DNA of 64,000 nucleotides from Herbaspirillum frisingense GSF30 (GTDB lineage: Bacteria > Pseudomonadota > Gammaproteobacteria > Burkholderiales > Burkholderiaceae_D). Below are positions 37,255-48,587 of this stretch, in pieces. The translations under genes and the position numbers were made by a program. The stretch covers positions 1 to 64,000 of the forward strand of contig NZ_AEEC02000022.1 of NCBI RefSeq assembly GCF_000300975.2, written 5' to 3'. The notes beneath the pieces are model-generated. The model did not search any database. It saw only the letters and a list, made by a program, of their open reading frames with translations, and was not told the DNA's origin. How positions within the stretch are numbered: the stretch's first letter is position 1; every line of letters begins with the position of its first letter.

Positions 37255-37589
37255 GCGTATCTCCTTGCCAATGACGGTGGGTGGATGCTGCTTCTCTGCG
37301 GATGGGCGCTACCGGCTTGGGTACTGTAACAGCCCGGGGCGGTCAGGCAATGGCTGACGGACAACTTTGCGATACACTTTGTCAGATCGTCCGGGGCTGC
37401 CGGGGCTATCCTCGGCGCTGTCCCGGGACTGTTTATACTGATGCCTGTTCCGACTAGGGCGCAGCGCGGTGGTTCAACGCGGCAATGAGATTTTCGCCCC
37501 GCCCACCGACGTAGCCCGATGGCAACAGGATCGTTGCCCACGGTCCCACGTGTTATCCCTCCAGCGCGCTGGCCCCTAAACCCTGATCC
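37255..37589. other. Intergenic region between egtD and the ABC exporter gene
   Basis: This 335-bp divergent gap must hold the promoters of egtDB and of the exporter, but I see no element strong enough to call and no gene. Confidence 0.5.
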
Positions 37590-39494
37590 ATGTCCATGTC
37601 TTCCACGCCGCCGCCTTCGCTCACCCATTCCGCACACCCGACCCAGTCCGCCGACACCGATCCAGACACCAGCCAGGCCAGCGCCACGGCGCGCAAGTCG
37701 GCACTGGCGGCGCTGCGCGGCCTGCTGCCTTTTCTTGCTCCCTACAAGAAACAGTTCCTGCTGGCCGGCCTGGCCTTGCTGGTGGCCGCTGCGGCGACCC
37801 TGGCGGTGCCCTACGCCTTCAAGCAGATGATCGATCTGGGTTTCGGAGCGGCCGGCACAGGTGCGGCCGGCCCAGGTGCGGCCGGCTCAGGCGCGGCCGG
37901 CAGCGCCGCCCACATCAACCTCTATTTCCTGGCCCTGTTCGGCGTGGCCTGCGTGCTGGGGGTGGCCACCGCGCTGCGCTTCTACATGGTGTCGTGGCTG
38001 GGTGAACGCGTTACGGCCGACCTGCGCAGCGCCGTCTATGCGCACGTGGTCACGCAAAGCCCGGAGTTCTTCGAAACCACCAAGACCGGTGAAGTGCTCT
38101 CGCGCCTGACCACCGACACCACCCTGATCCAGACCCTGGTCGGCACCAGCATCTCGATGGCCCTGCGCAATATCCTGCTGTTCCTGGGTGGCATGAGCAT
38201 GCTCTTCATCACCAGCGCTCGGCTGACCTCGATCATCATCGTCATGCTGGCTGCCGTGGTCCTGCCCATCGTGTTCTACGGCCGGCGCGTGCGCAAGCTC
38301 TCGCGCGCTTCGCAGGACCGCGTGGCCGATGCCTCGGCCATGGCCGGTGAAATCCTCAACGCCATGCCCACGGTACAGGCCTTCACCCATGAGGAAATCG
38401 AAGCGCGCCGCTTCGGCCAATCGGTGGAGCGCGCCTTCGAAACCGCCATGGAGCGCATCCGCGCCCGCTCGCTGCTGACGGTGGTGGCCATCCTGCTGGT
38501 GTTCGGCGCCATCGTCTTCGTGCTGTGGCTGGGCGCGCATGCGGTCATGCGCGGCGGCATGAGCGGCGGCGAACTCGGCCAGTTCATCCTCTATGCCTCG
38601 CTGGTGGCGGGCTCCCTGGGCGCGCTCTCGGAAGTGATGGGCGACACCCAGCGCGCCGCCGGCGCCACCGAGCGCCTGCTCGACCTGCTGGCCGCACACT
38701 CACCGGTGCAGTCGGTGCTGCTGCCGGAAAAACTGCCACCGCGCACCGCCAACGGCGCGGCGCTGCACATCGCCGAGCTCGACTTCCACTATCCGTCGCG
38801 CCCGGAGCATGCCTCGCTGGCAGGGTTTTCGCTCGATGTCCGCCCGGGCGAAACGGTCGCCGTGGTCGGCCCCTCCGGCGCGGGCAAGACCACGCTGTTC
38901 CAGTTGCTGTTGCGCTTCTACGATCCGCAACAGGGCAGCATCCACCTCGATGGCGTGGACATCCGCTACCTGACCCTGCAGGACCTGCGCAACGCCATCG
39001 GCATCGTGCCGCAGGACACCGTCATCTTCTCGGCCAATGCCATGGAAAACATCCGCTTCGGCCGGCCCGGTGCCAGCGATGCGGAAGTGATTGCCGCCGC
39101 CCAGATGGCCGCCGCCCACGAATTCATCGAACGCCTGCCGCAGGGCTATGAGTGCTTCCTGGGCGAACGCGGCGTGCGCCTGTCCGGTGGCCAGCGCCAG
39201 CGTATCGCCATCGCACGCGCACTGTTGAAGAACCCGCCGCTGCTGTTGCTGGACGAGGCCACCAGCGCCCTCGACGCCGAATCCGAACGACTGGTGCAAA
39301 GCGCGCTGGAAGCCGCCATGGTGGGACGCACCACCCTGGTCATCGCGCACCGCCTGGCCACGGTGCAGCGCGCTGACCGCATCATCGTGCTGGAGCACGG
39401 CCGTATCGTCGAGACCGGCACCCATGCCGAACTGGTCGCCCGCGACGGTCTCTACGCCAGCCTGGCGGCCCTGCAGTTCGAGACCCAGAAGTAG
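37590..39494 (+). CDS. ABC exporter half-transporter (MsbA/LmrA-like, fused permease and ATPase)
   Basis: A 634-residue homodimerising ABC exporter of lipids or drugs. After a ~45-residue Ser/Thr/Pro-rich N-terminus come six helices, the first being FLLAGLALLVAAAATLAVPYAF. Cytoplasmic coupling motifs (GEVLSRLTTDTTLIQTLVG, MPTVQAFTHEE) precede the ATPase with Walker A (GPSGAGKTTLF), signature ([16 protein letters not shown]), Walker B (LLLLDEATSALD) and switch His (VIAHRLATV). Between helices 1 and 2 the loop is lengthened by four tandem 15-bp repeats at 37848-37907 encoding GAAG-type units, not expected in the family. The substrate is not readable. It diverges from egtD. Confidence 0.92.
   Translation: MSMSSTPPPSLTHSAHPTQSADTDPDTSQASATARKSALAALRGLLPFLAPYKKQFLLAGLALLVAAAATLAVPYAFKQMIDLGFGAAGTGAAGPGAAGSGAAGSAAHINLYFLALFGVACVLGVATALRFYMVSWLGERVTADLRSAVYAHVVTQSPEFFETTKTGEVLSRLTTDTTLIQTLVGTSISMALRNILLFLGGMSMLFITSARLTSIIIVMLAAVVLPIVFYGRRVRKLSRASQDRVADASAMAGEILNAMPTVQAFTHEEIEARRFGQSVERAFETAMERIRARSLLTVVAILLVFGAIVFVLWLGAHAVMRGGMSGGELGQFILYASLVAGSLGALSEVMGDTQRAAGATERLLDLLAAHSPVQSVLLPEKLPPRTANGAALHIAELDFHYPSRPEHASLAGFSLDVRPGETVAVVGPSGAGKTTLFQLLLRFYDPQQGSIHLDGVDIRYLTLQDLRNAIGIVPQDTVIFSANAMENIRFGRPGASDAEVIAAAQMAAAHEFIERLPQGYECFLGERGVRLSGGQRQRIAIARALLKNPPLLLLDEATSALDAESERLVQSALEAAMVGRTTLVIAHRLATVQRADRIIVLEHGRIVETGTHAELVARDGLYASLAALQFETQK
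37848..37907 (+). repeat. Four tandem 15-bp repeats inside the ABC exporter gene
   Basis: Units start GCGGCCGGC and encode AAGTG, AAGPG, AAGSG and AAGSA in the loop after the first transmembrane helix. Copy number could vary between strains without breaking the frame. Confidence 0.85.
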
Positions 39495-39576
39495 CCAGTG
39501 GGCGGTGGCCGACGCGAAATCCTGAAATCCCCTAGACTGCGCATTTCCTTCGCCATCGACATGACAGGAGTTCCGC

Positions 39577-40695
39577 ATGAGTAGCCAATTGTTTTCGCCG
39601 CTGAGCCTGCGCGGCATCACCTTGCCCAATCGCATCGCGGTGTCGCCGATGTGCCAGTATTCGGCCGAGGATGGCTTCGTCAACGACTGGCACCTGGTGC
39701 ACCTGGGCAGCCGCGCCGTGGGCGGCGCCGGCCTGGTCATCATGGAGGCCACGGCGGTGGTCCCCGAAGGCCGCATCACCGCGGCCGACCTCGGTATCTG
39801 GAAGGACGAGCACATCGCCCCCCTGCGCCGCATCACCCGCTTCATCGAACAGCAAGGCGCGGTGCCGGGCGTGCAACTGGCGCACGCCGGCCGCAAGGCC
39901 AGCTCCCTGCGCCCCTGGGACGGCCCGGCCGGCAGTGTCGCCGTGGCCGAGGGCGGCTGGCTGCCGCGGGCCCCATCCGCGCTGCCCTTTGACACCAGCT
40001 ACACCGAACCGCAGGCACTCAGCGTCGAGGACATCGCCGCCCTGGTGCAGGCCTTCGCCGATGCCGCCCGACGCGCCCATGCGGCCGGCTTCAAGCTGAT
40101 CGAACTGCACGGCGCCCATGGCTACCTGGGCCACCAGTTCCTGTCCCCGCTGAGCAATCGTCGCAGCGATCACTATGGCGGCTCCTTCGAGAACCGCATC
40201 CGCTTCCTGCTGGAAACCGTGCGCGCCACCCGTGCCGTCTGGCCGGACGAGCTGCCGCTGCTGGTGCGCCTGTCGGCCACCGACTGGGCCGAAGGCGGCT
40301 GGACGCCGGACGACACCGTGGCCCTGGCAGCCCGCCTGCGTGAGTTGGGTGTGGACCTGGTGGACGTTTCCAGTGGCGGCAACCTGCCGTCGGCGCCGAT
40401 TCCGGTCGGCCCCGGTTACCAGACCGGCTTTGCCGCCCGCGTCAAGGCCGAGGCCGGTATCGCCACCGGTACCGTGGGCATGATCACCGACGCCATCCAG
40501 GCCGAACACGTGCTGCGCACCGGCCAGGCCGACCTGGTGCTGCTGGCGCGCGAACTGCTGCGCGACCCCTACTGGCCCATGCAGGCGGCACAGCAATTGC
40601 GTGAAGACATCGCCTGGCCGCCGCAATACGTGCGCGCCGCCTCCAGCAAGACACCGCTGCGACCGGATGTGCAGTACGGGCGCAACGCCGACTGA
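39577..40695 (+). CDS. NADH:flavin oxidoreductase, YqjM-like old yellow enzyme
   Basis: A 372-residue FMN-dependent TIM-barrel ene-reductase reducing activated C=C bonds with NAD(P)H. Family motifs are PNRIAVSPMCQYSAEDG (with the YqjM-class active-site cysteine), DWHLVHLGSRAVGGAGLVIMEATAV, VQLAHAGRKAS, HGAHGYLGHQFLSPLSNRRSDHYGGSFENRIRF and, near the end, LVLLARELLRDPYWP. The physiological substrate is unknown; xenobiotic or stress-derived enones are typical for the family. It follows the ABC exporter on the same strand after 82 bp and ends at a strong bidirectional terminator. Confidence 0.93.
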   Translation: MSSQLFSPLSLRGITLPNRIAVSPMCQYSAEDGFVNDWHLVHLGSRAVGGAGLVIMEATAVVPEGRITAADLGIWKDEHIAPLRRITRFIEQQGAVPGVQLAHAGRKASSLRPWDGPAGSVAVAEGGWLPRAPSALPFDTSYTEPQALSVEDIAALVQAFADAARRAHAAGFKLIELHGAHGYLGHQFLSPLSNRRSDHYGGSFENRIRFLLETVRATRAVWPDELPLLVRLSATDWAEGGWTPDDTVALAARLRELGVDLVDVSSGGNLPSAPIPVGPGYQTGFAARVKAEAGIATGTVGMITDAIQAEHVLRTGQADLVLLARELLRDPYWPMQAAQQLREDIAWPPQYVRAASSKTPLRPDVQYGRNAD

Positions 40696-40715
40696 GATTT
40701 CCTGTGGATAAAAAG

Positions 40716-40756
40716 AAAAATGCTGCCCGGTCGGGTGTCGACCGGGCAGCATTTTT
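40716..40756. terminator. Strong bidirectional intrinsic terminator
   Basis: An 18-bp perfect stem (AAAAATGCTGCCCGGTCG and its complement) with a 5-base loop lies between the convergent oxidoreductase and DedA genes, with A/T tails on both sides. Confidence 0.95.
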
Positions 40757-40804
40757 CATGGAATCCGTAGCAGGGTCTGCCTGCTCCGGATCAGGCTCAA
40801 CCCA

Positions 40805-41446
40805 TCAGCCCGGACGACGCTTGTGACGGATGTATTCGATGATCCCCGGCAGGATGGACAGGATCACGATCACCACGATCAACAGGCTCAGGTTCTGCTT
40901 CACGATGGGCAGGTTGCCGAAGAAGTAGCCGGCATAGCCAAAGCTGGCCACCCAGGCGATGCCGCCGATGACGTTGTAGAGGAAGAAGCGCGGATAGGTC
41001 ATCGCGCCCACGCCGGCCACGAAGGGCGCGAAGGTGCGCACGATGGGTGCGAAGCGGGCAATGATGATGGCCTTGCCACCGTGCTTTTCGAAGAAGGCAT
41101 GGGTCTTGTCCAGGTACTCCTTCTTGAAGATGCGTGAATTGGGCTTGTCGAACACCTTGATGCCCAGCATCTTGCCGATCTGGTAGTTGGTGCTGTCTCC
41201 CAGGATGGCGGCCACGATCAGGGTCAGCAGCATCAGGTGGATATCGTAGGCACCGGTAGCAGCCAGCGCGCCGGTGACGAACAGCAGCGAATCGCCGGGC
41301 AGGATGGGGGTGACCACCAGGCCGGTTTCACAGAAGATGATCAGGAACAGGATCAGGAACAACCAGGGTCCGTAGGAAGCGGCCAGCTCGGCCAGGTGAC
41401 GGTCGATGTGGACGATGAAATCGACCAGGAACAAGAGAATATCCAT
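40805..41446 (-). CDS. DedA family membrane protein
   Basis: A 213-residue inner-membrane protein of the DedA/SNARE-associated family, whose members are linked to undecaprenyl-phosphate or phospholipid recycling across the membrane. Family signatures are [71 protein letters not shown] and [20 protein letters not shown]. Several helices and two re-entrant segments are expected. The ATG at 41446 has GCAGG upstream and begins at the family N-terminus; an in-frame reading to 41533 is rejected. It is transcribed alone. Confidence 0.93.
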   Translation of the reverse strand: MDILLFLVDFIVHIDRHLAELAASYGPWLFLILFLIIFCETGLVVTPILPGDSLLFVTGALAATGAYDIHLMLLTLIVAAILGDSTNYQIGKMLGIKVFDKPNSRIFKKEYLDKTHAFFEKHGGKAIIIARFAPIVRTFAPFVAGVGAMTYPRFFLYNVIGGIAWVASFGYAGYFFGNLPIVKQNLSLLIVVIVILSILPGIIEYIRHKRRPG

Positions 41447-41567
41447 AAGGCCTGCAAGGGAAGTGGCGGAAAGTGGGCATTGTACCAACAGCCTGAGCCA
41501 TCCCCGCCAAATTTGACGCAGCGCCGCATGCACGCTGGCTAGCTGCGCTCAGCTTCCCGGGTGTGCG

Positions 41568-42272
41568 TCAATCCGGCAGGCCATCGCCGGCCAGGATCAT
41601 CTCGGCTGCGCTCAACAGGTCACCCTGCAGCCCCTCGCGCGCCTTTTGCGGCGAGGCCTCGCGCAGGCCTTCCAGCAGGATCGCATGATGCTTCAGGGCC
41701 GGCGCTTCAGCCAGGCGGCGCGAACCGGCGCGCAGGTCGAGGTTGATCACCGGGCCCACCTGCAGCCACAGGCCGGCGATCAGGTCCACCAGGGTTGGCA
41801 TGCCCGAACCCTGGTAGGCGGCGAAATGCAGTTCCTTGTTCAGGCGGATGATCACATCGACATTGGGCTTCTTGCGCTGCATTTCCACCGACAGGGTTTC
41901 GTGCAGACGGGCGACTTCATCGAGCTCGTCCGGTCGGATGTGGCTGGCCGCGTGTTCCACCGCCAGGCCCTCCAGCGCCAGCCGTATCTTGAGCAGTTCG
42001 CTGAACTTGCCCTTGGTCATCAGCGGTACGCGCATGGCGCGGTTGGGCAGGATTTCCAGCGCCCCCTCTGCGGCCAGTTGACGCACTGCCTCGCGTACCG
42101 GCATGGGGCTGGTCCCCAGCGCATCGGCCAGCCCCTTGAGCGTGAGCTTCTGGCCGGGCCGCACCTGGCCGGCCTGGATCAGTTCGCACAGGTCCTGATA
42201 GACCCGCTCGGACAGCGTGGCGTGCTGGATCTTGCGCACGGTGGAGAGGTCGGCAATCAGTGTCTGGTCCAT
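41568..42272 (-). CDS. GntR-family (FadR/FCD subfamily) transcriptional regulator
   Basis: A 234-residue repressor-type regulator. The winged helix (about residues 18-80) shows LSERVYQDLCELIQAGQVRPGQKLTLKGLADALGTSPMPVREAVRQLAAEGAL. The all-helical FCD effector domain follows (KIRLALEGLAVEHAA, RLNKELHFAAYQGSG, KHHAILLEGLREASPQKAREGL), with the Asp/His metal-binding positions expected of the family. It diverges from the transporter and catabolic cluster at 42903-50955, which it very probably controls. A perfect inverted repeat at 42520-42537 and three 13-bp direct repeats at 42307-42345 are candidate binding sites. The effector is unknown. Confidence 0.92.
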   Translation of the reverse strand: MDQTLIADLSTVRKIQHATLSERVYQDLCELIQAGQVRPGQKLTLKGLADALGTSPMPVREAVRQLAAEGALEILPNRAMRVPLMTKGKFSELLKIRLALEGLAVEHAASHIRPDELDEVARLHETLSVEMQRKKPNVDVIIRLNKELHFAAYQGSGMPTLVDLIAGLWLQVGPVINLDLRAGSRRLAEAPALKHHAILLEGLREASPQKAREGLQGDLLSAAEMILAGDGLPD

Positions 42273-42306
42273 GGCGATAGATGAAAATTTTTTGCGGATT
42301 ATAGCG

Positions 42307-42345
42307 GAGCACTTCCGGCGAGCACTGTCCAGGAGCACTCCGGCA
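42307..42345. repeat. Three direct repeats with 13-bp period upstream of the GntR-type gene
   Basis: GAGCACT occurs at 42307, 42320 and 42333, exactly 13 bp apart, 35-73 bp upstream of the regulator's start codon. Iteron-like protein binding is possible; it is only an observation of spacing. Confidence 0.6.
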
Positions 42346-42519
42346 CAAGCTGCGGACGCGCCCCACATTGCTGACCGATGCTGCTCAAGGCAGGGCGCAT
42401 GCAACCTTAACGGGGCGACTGGCAAGAGGACGACAGCTATCCGTTCCTGATCCCGTCACCCATTTCGCTGCTTGCATGATCGGTTGACGCTACCGATTCT
42501 ATCGAATACATTTGATCAC

Positions 42520-42537
42520 ATGTCAAATAAATGACAT
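42520..42537. promoter_or_regulatory. Candidate GntR-type operator
   Basis: A perfect inverted repeat, ATGTCA and TGACAT with a 6-base AT-rich spacer, lies in the 630-bp divergent gap, 366 bp upstream of the binding-protein gene. Operators of FadR-subfamily regulators have this size and symmetry. The rest of the gap shows no gene. Confidence 0.5.
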
Positions 42538-42902
42538 CGGCAGAACAAAAATCGGATCAGCGCGGCGCCATCCCACAGCCAACAGTCTTGCGGCGGTGGT
42601 CGGCCCGCAGCGGTGACGGCCACCAGGAGACAGTTGCACCGGATGCATGCACAGCGCAGACAACAGCGCCTGCGTCATCTATCCCCCTCGTGAGGACAGG
42701 CTTGCCTGCCCTGCCCGCTCGCCGCTGCACACTTCGCCCATCTCCGGTTCTCGGCGCTGGCCCACCCGGCCGCTGCGCATGTTGCTGCGAACACGACCGA
42801 CGGCCGCCATCCCAGTCCACCGCCCCGGTCACCCTGCTCGATACAAAGAACGCAGTTCCCAGGAGACACCGGCGCCCGCCGGATATTTAGGAGGATCGCA
42901 CC

Positions 42903-44234
42903 ATGGAGCAAGACCAGAGCACGTCCGGCAACAACGGCATCAACCACGACAGCGACAACAGCGACAGCACCACCAGCAGCACTGCAAGTCCCGCCTCCCC
43001 GCGCCGCCGCCGCATCCTGCAAGCCGGCGCTGCCGCCATCGCGGGCGCCTCGACTATGGGCTTTCCGGCCATCGTGCGCGCCCAGTCCGACAAGATCATC
43101 ATCGGCCACCTGACGCCGCGCACGGGCTTTCTCGGTCCCATGGGCGAATACGCGGTCATGAGCATCAACCTGGCCGTGGAAGAACAAAACAAGGCCGGCG
43201 GCCTGCTGGGGCGCCAGCTCACCCTGCTGTCGGAAGACTCGGTCAATCCGCCCACCGCCTCCTCCAAGGCACAGCGCCTGCTGGAGCGCGATGGAGCGGC
43301 GCTGCTGATCGGCGAGATTTCCTCGGCCTCGGCGCTGGGCATCGCCCAGGTCGCCCAGCGCAACAAGAAGCTCTTCATGAACACCGGCTGCAACTCCGAC
43401 GAATTGCGCGGCAAGAGCTGCAACAAGTTCATGTTCCACATCGAGGCGGCCAACTCCACCTACGTCAAGGCCTGTGGCCAGCAACTGCTGCAGAACGGCC
43501 TGATCAAGGGCAAGAAGCTGTATGCCCTGACCGCCGACTATGCCTTCGGCCATGACCTGCTGCGCACCGCCAAGGTATTCGTCGGCGCCAATGGCGGCAC
43601 GATTGCCAACGACGAACTGGTGCCCACCGATGCCACCGACTTCAGCCCCTACCTGCTCAAGATCCGCCAGGCCAAACCGGACCTGGTGATCTCCAACCTG
43701 GCTGGCAACCAGATCACCAACTTCATCAAGCAGTATTCCGAATTCGGCCTGCCCTTCCCCATCGCCGGCTTCGGCTTCGATACGGTGGCAGCCTGGGGTG
43801 CGGGCGCAGACAACTTCGCCGGCACCTGGCCCACCACCTGGCACCACGATGTCGACAGTCCTTCCTCCAAGGCCTTCGTGGCGGCCTTCATCAAGAAGTA
43901 CGGCAAGCCGCCCGAGAACCAGGCCTGGGGCGAATACGTGGGCTTCCGCTCGGTCGCCCAGGCGATCGCCGAGACCAAGTCGCTGGACACCATGAAACTG
44001 ATCGAGTACTTCGAGAAAGGTGCGCAGATCGACATCCTCAAGGGCCGCAAGGGCGTCTATCGCGACTGGGACCACCAGCTGATGCAGGAGATGTACACCC
44101 TCTCGCCCAAACCCAAGGGGCGCGCCAAGGATCAGTGGGACTTCCTGCAACTGGGCGCGGCCGTGCCGGGACCGAACGCACCGCTGGATTCGATCGCGCC
44201 GACCATGCAGGAAAACGCCTGCAAGTTCAGCTGA
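42903..44234 (+). CDS. HAAT-type ABC transporter substrate-binding protein with Tat signal
   Basis: A 443-residue periplasmic binding protein of the LivK/amide-binding family. A long N-terminal region ends in a twin-arginine signal (SPRRRRILQAG, then an Ala/Gly-rich stretch and FPAIVRAQ), so the protein is probably exported folded. The mature part begins KIIIGHLTPRTGFLGPMGEYAV and includes KKLFMNTGCNSDELRG and TADYAFGHDLLRTAKVF, as in Peripla_BP_6 proteins. It is the first gene of the importer. The substrate is unlikely to be a simple branched-chain amino acid given the downstream catabolic genes, but the sequence alone does not identify it. Confidence 0.92.
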   Translation: MEQDQSTSGNNGINHDSDNSDSTTSSTASPASPRRRRILQAGAAAIAGASTMGFPAIVRAQSDKIIIGHLTPRTGFLGPMGEYAVMSINLAVEEQNKAGGLLGRQLTLLSEDSVNPPTASSKAQRLLERDGAALLIGEISSASALGIAQVAQRNKKLFMNTGCNSDELRGKSCNKFMFHIEAANSTYVKACGQQLLQNGLIKGKKLYALTADYAFGHDLLRTAKVFVGANGGTIANDELVPTDATDFSPYLLKIRQAKPDLVISNLAGNQITNFIKQYSEFGLPFPIAGFGFDTVAAWGAGADNFAGTWPTTWHHDVDSPSSKAFVAAFIKKYGKPPENQAWGEYVGFRSVAQAIAETKSLDTMKLIEYFEKGAQIDILKGRKGVYRDWDHQLMQEMYTLSPKPKGRAKDQWDFLQLGAAVPGPNAPLDSIAPTMQENACKFS

Positions 44235-44328
44235 ACTTCCCCGGACCATACCGCCACGCGGCCATGCCTGAGACCCGGGCGTGGCCGCCAGTCGCCTCAC
44301 TTTCGCAAGGCCTCGGGCCGGAGTTGCA

Positions 44329-45204
44329 ATGCAAATCGTTTTCCTGCTGGAACAAATCCTCAACGGATTGCTGGTCGGCGGCTATTACCTGCTGATCGCG
44401 CTGGGGCTGTCGCTGATCTTCAGCCTGGGCGGCATCGTCAACCTGGCGCACGGCGCCTTCTATGCCATCGGCGCCTATCTCGCCGTGGAGATCACCAGGC
44501 ATCTGGGATTTACCGGGGCGGTCTTCATCTCGCCGCTGCTGGTGGCGCTGCTGGGCATCCTGTTCGAACGCTTCCTGCTGCGCCGTTTCTATTCGGCCGA
44601 TCCCATCCTGGGACTCTTGCTGACCTTCGGCCTGTCGATGGTGGCGGAACAGCTGATCCGTATCCTGTGGGGCGCATCGCCACTCCCGGCTTCGATCCCG
44701 GCGGCCTTCAAGGGCCAGATCATGGTGGGTGACTTCATGTACTCGCGCTATCGCCTGCTGATGCTGGCCATCGTAATCGTGGCGCTGACGCTGATCTGGC
44801 TGCTGCTCAACAAGACCTCCTTCGGCCGCGTGGTGCGTGCCGGGGTGCAGAAGCCCGACATGGTGGCGGTACTGGGCATCCGCCTGCAGCCCTACATGAC
44901 GGCCATCGTCATGCTGGGCGTCGGCCTGGCCGCACTGGCCGGGGTGCTGTTCGCGCCGATCTCGGGGGTACAGCCGGCCATGGGGGCCGAGATCATGACG
45001 GCCGCCTTCGTGGTGGTGGTCATCGGCGGCCTGGGCAGCTTCTGGGGCGTGGTGCTGGCCGCCGTGCTGGTGGGCGTGGTACGCGGCATCACCATCCAGT
45101 TCTACGCCCCGGCCGGCGAGGCCTCGATGTACCTGCTGATGCTGCTGGTATTGATCTTCCGTCCGCGCGGCCTGTTGGGCGAGCGCATCGAACGCTTCGA
45201 ATGA
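44329..45204 (+). CDS. HAAT-type ABC transporter permease (LivH-like)
   Basis: A 291-residue inner-membrane permease of the LivH family. It starts MQIVFLLEQILNGLLVGGYYLLIALGLSLIFSLGGIVNLAHGAFYAIGAY, has the cytoplasmic loop GRVVRAGVQKPDMVAVLGI, and ends GLLGERIERFE. GGAG lies a few bases before the ATG at 44329; a GTG at 44281 would add 16 unrelated residues. It follows the binding-protein gene by 94 bp and precedes the fused permease and ATPase gene by 10 bp. Confidence 0.93.
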   Translation: MQIVFLLEQILNGLLVGGYYLLIALGLSLIFSLGGIVNLAHGAFYAIGAYLAVEITRHLGFTGAVFISPLLVALLGILFERFLLRRFYSADPILGLLLTFGLSMVAEQLIRILWGASPLPASIPAAFKGQIMVGDFMYSRYRLLMLAIVIVALTLIWLLLNKTSFGRVVRAGVQKPDMVAVLGIRLQPYMTAIVMLGVGLAALAGVLFAPISGVQPAMGAEIMTAAFVVVVIGGLGSFWGVVLAAVLVGVVRGITIQFYAPAGEASMYLLMLLVLIFRPRGLLGERIERFE

Positions 45205-45214
45205 GACCGCGGCC

Positions 45215-47755
<2,541 letters not shown>

Positions 47756-47792
47756 GCCAGCACTCTCCCTCCCGCAACAAGGACACTGCACC

Positions 47793-48578
47793 ATGGACCT
47801 GAATCTGAAAGACCAGAAAGTCATCGTCACCGCCGGCGCCCAGGGCATCGGCCTGGCCATCACCGCCGCCTTCGTCGAGGCCGGCGCCCACGTCCACATC
47901 TGCGACGTCAGCGAAGACTTCCTCGCCAGCGCCCGCAGCCAGTTCGCCGGCGCCCCCGTGAGCTACAGCCTGACCGACGTCACCAGCGAGACCCAGGTCG
48001 ACGCCATGTTCGCCGACCTCAGCCAGCGCTGGGGCGGTGTACTGGATGTACTGGTCAACAACGCCGGCATCGCCGGCCCCACCCTGCCGGTGGAAGACGT
48101 CGAATTGTCCGGCTGGGACCAGACCATTGCCGTCAACCTTACCGGCCCCTTCCTCTGCACCCGGCGCGCCGTACCGATGCTGAAGAAGAACGGCGGCGGC
48201 TCCATCGTCAACATCTCCTCGGTGGCTGGCCGCCTGGGCTTTGCCCTGCGCACGCCCTACTCGGCCTCCAAGTACGGCGTCATCGGCCTGACCGAAACCT
48301 GGGCCATCGAACTGGGGCCGTCCAACATCCGCGTCAATGCCGTGCTGCCGGGCGTGGTCGAAGGAGCCCGCCAGGAGCGCATCGTCGCCGCCAAGGCAGA
48401 GGCCTATGGCATCGAACATGAAGAAATGCGCCAGCGCCTGCTCTCCAAGGTCTCGCTGCGCAAGATGGTCACGGCGCAAGACATCGCCAACCAGATCATC
48501 TTCATCTGCTCCCCGGCCGGCGCCTCCATCAGCGGACGCAGCCTGTCGGTGTGTGGCAATGTCGAAGTACTGAGCTGA
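47793..48578 (+). CDS. Short-chain dehydrogenase/reductase
   Basis: A 261-residue NAD(P)-dependent SDR of the classical type. It has the cofactor motif TAGAQGIGLAI, an Asp at the end of the second strand (CDVS, favouring NAD), NNAGIAGP, catalytic Ser in NISSVAG and the Tyr-x3-Lys pair in PYSASKYGVIG. It ends with a typical SDR C-terminus (GASISGRSLSVCG). It lies 37 bp after the fused transporter gene and 9 bp before the dehydrogenase gene, so co-transcription is very likely. The substrate is presumably a hydroxyl or keto acid in the same pathway; this is inference from context. Confidence 0.92.
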   Translation: MDLNLKDQKVIVTAGAQGIGLAITAAFVEAGAHVHICDVSEDFLASARSQFAGAPVSYSLTDVTSETQVDAMFADLSQRWGGVLDVLVNNAGIAGPTLPVEDVELSGWDQTIAVNLTGPFLCTRRAVPMLKKNGGGSIVNISSVAGRLGFALRTPYSASKYGVIGLTETWAIELGPSNIRVNAVLPGVVEGARQERIVAAKAEAYGIEHEEMRQRLLSKVSLRKMVTAQDIANQIIFICSPAGASISGRSLSVCGNVEVLS

Positions 48579-48587
48579 GGAGCCACC

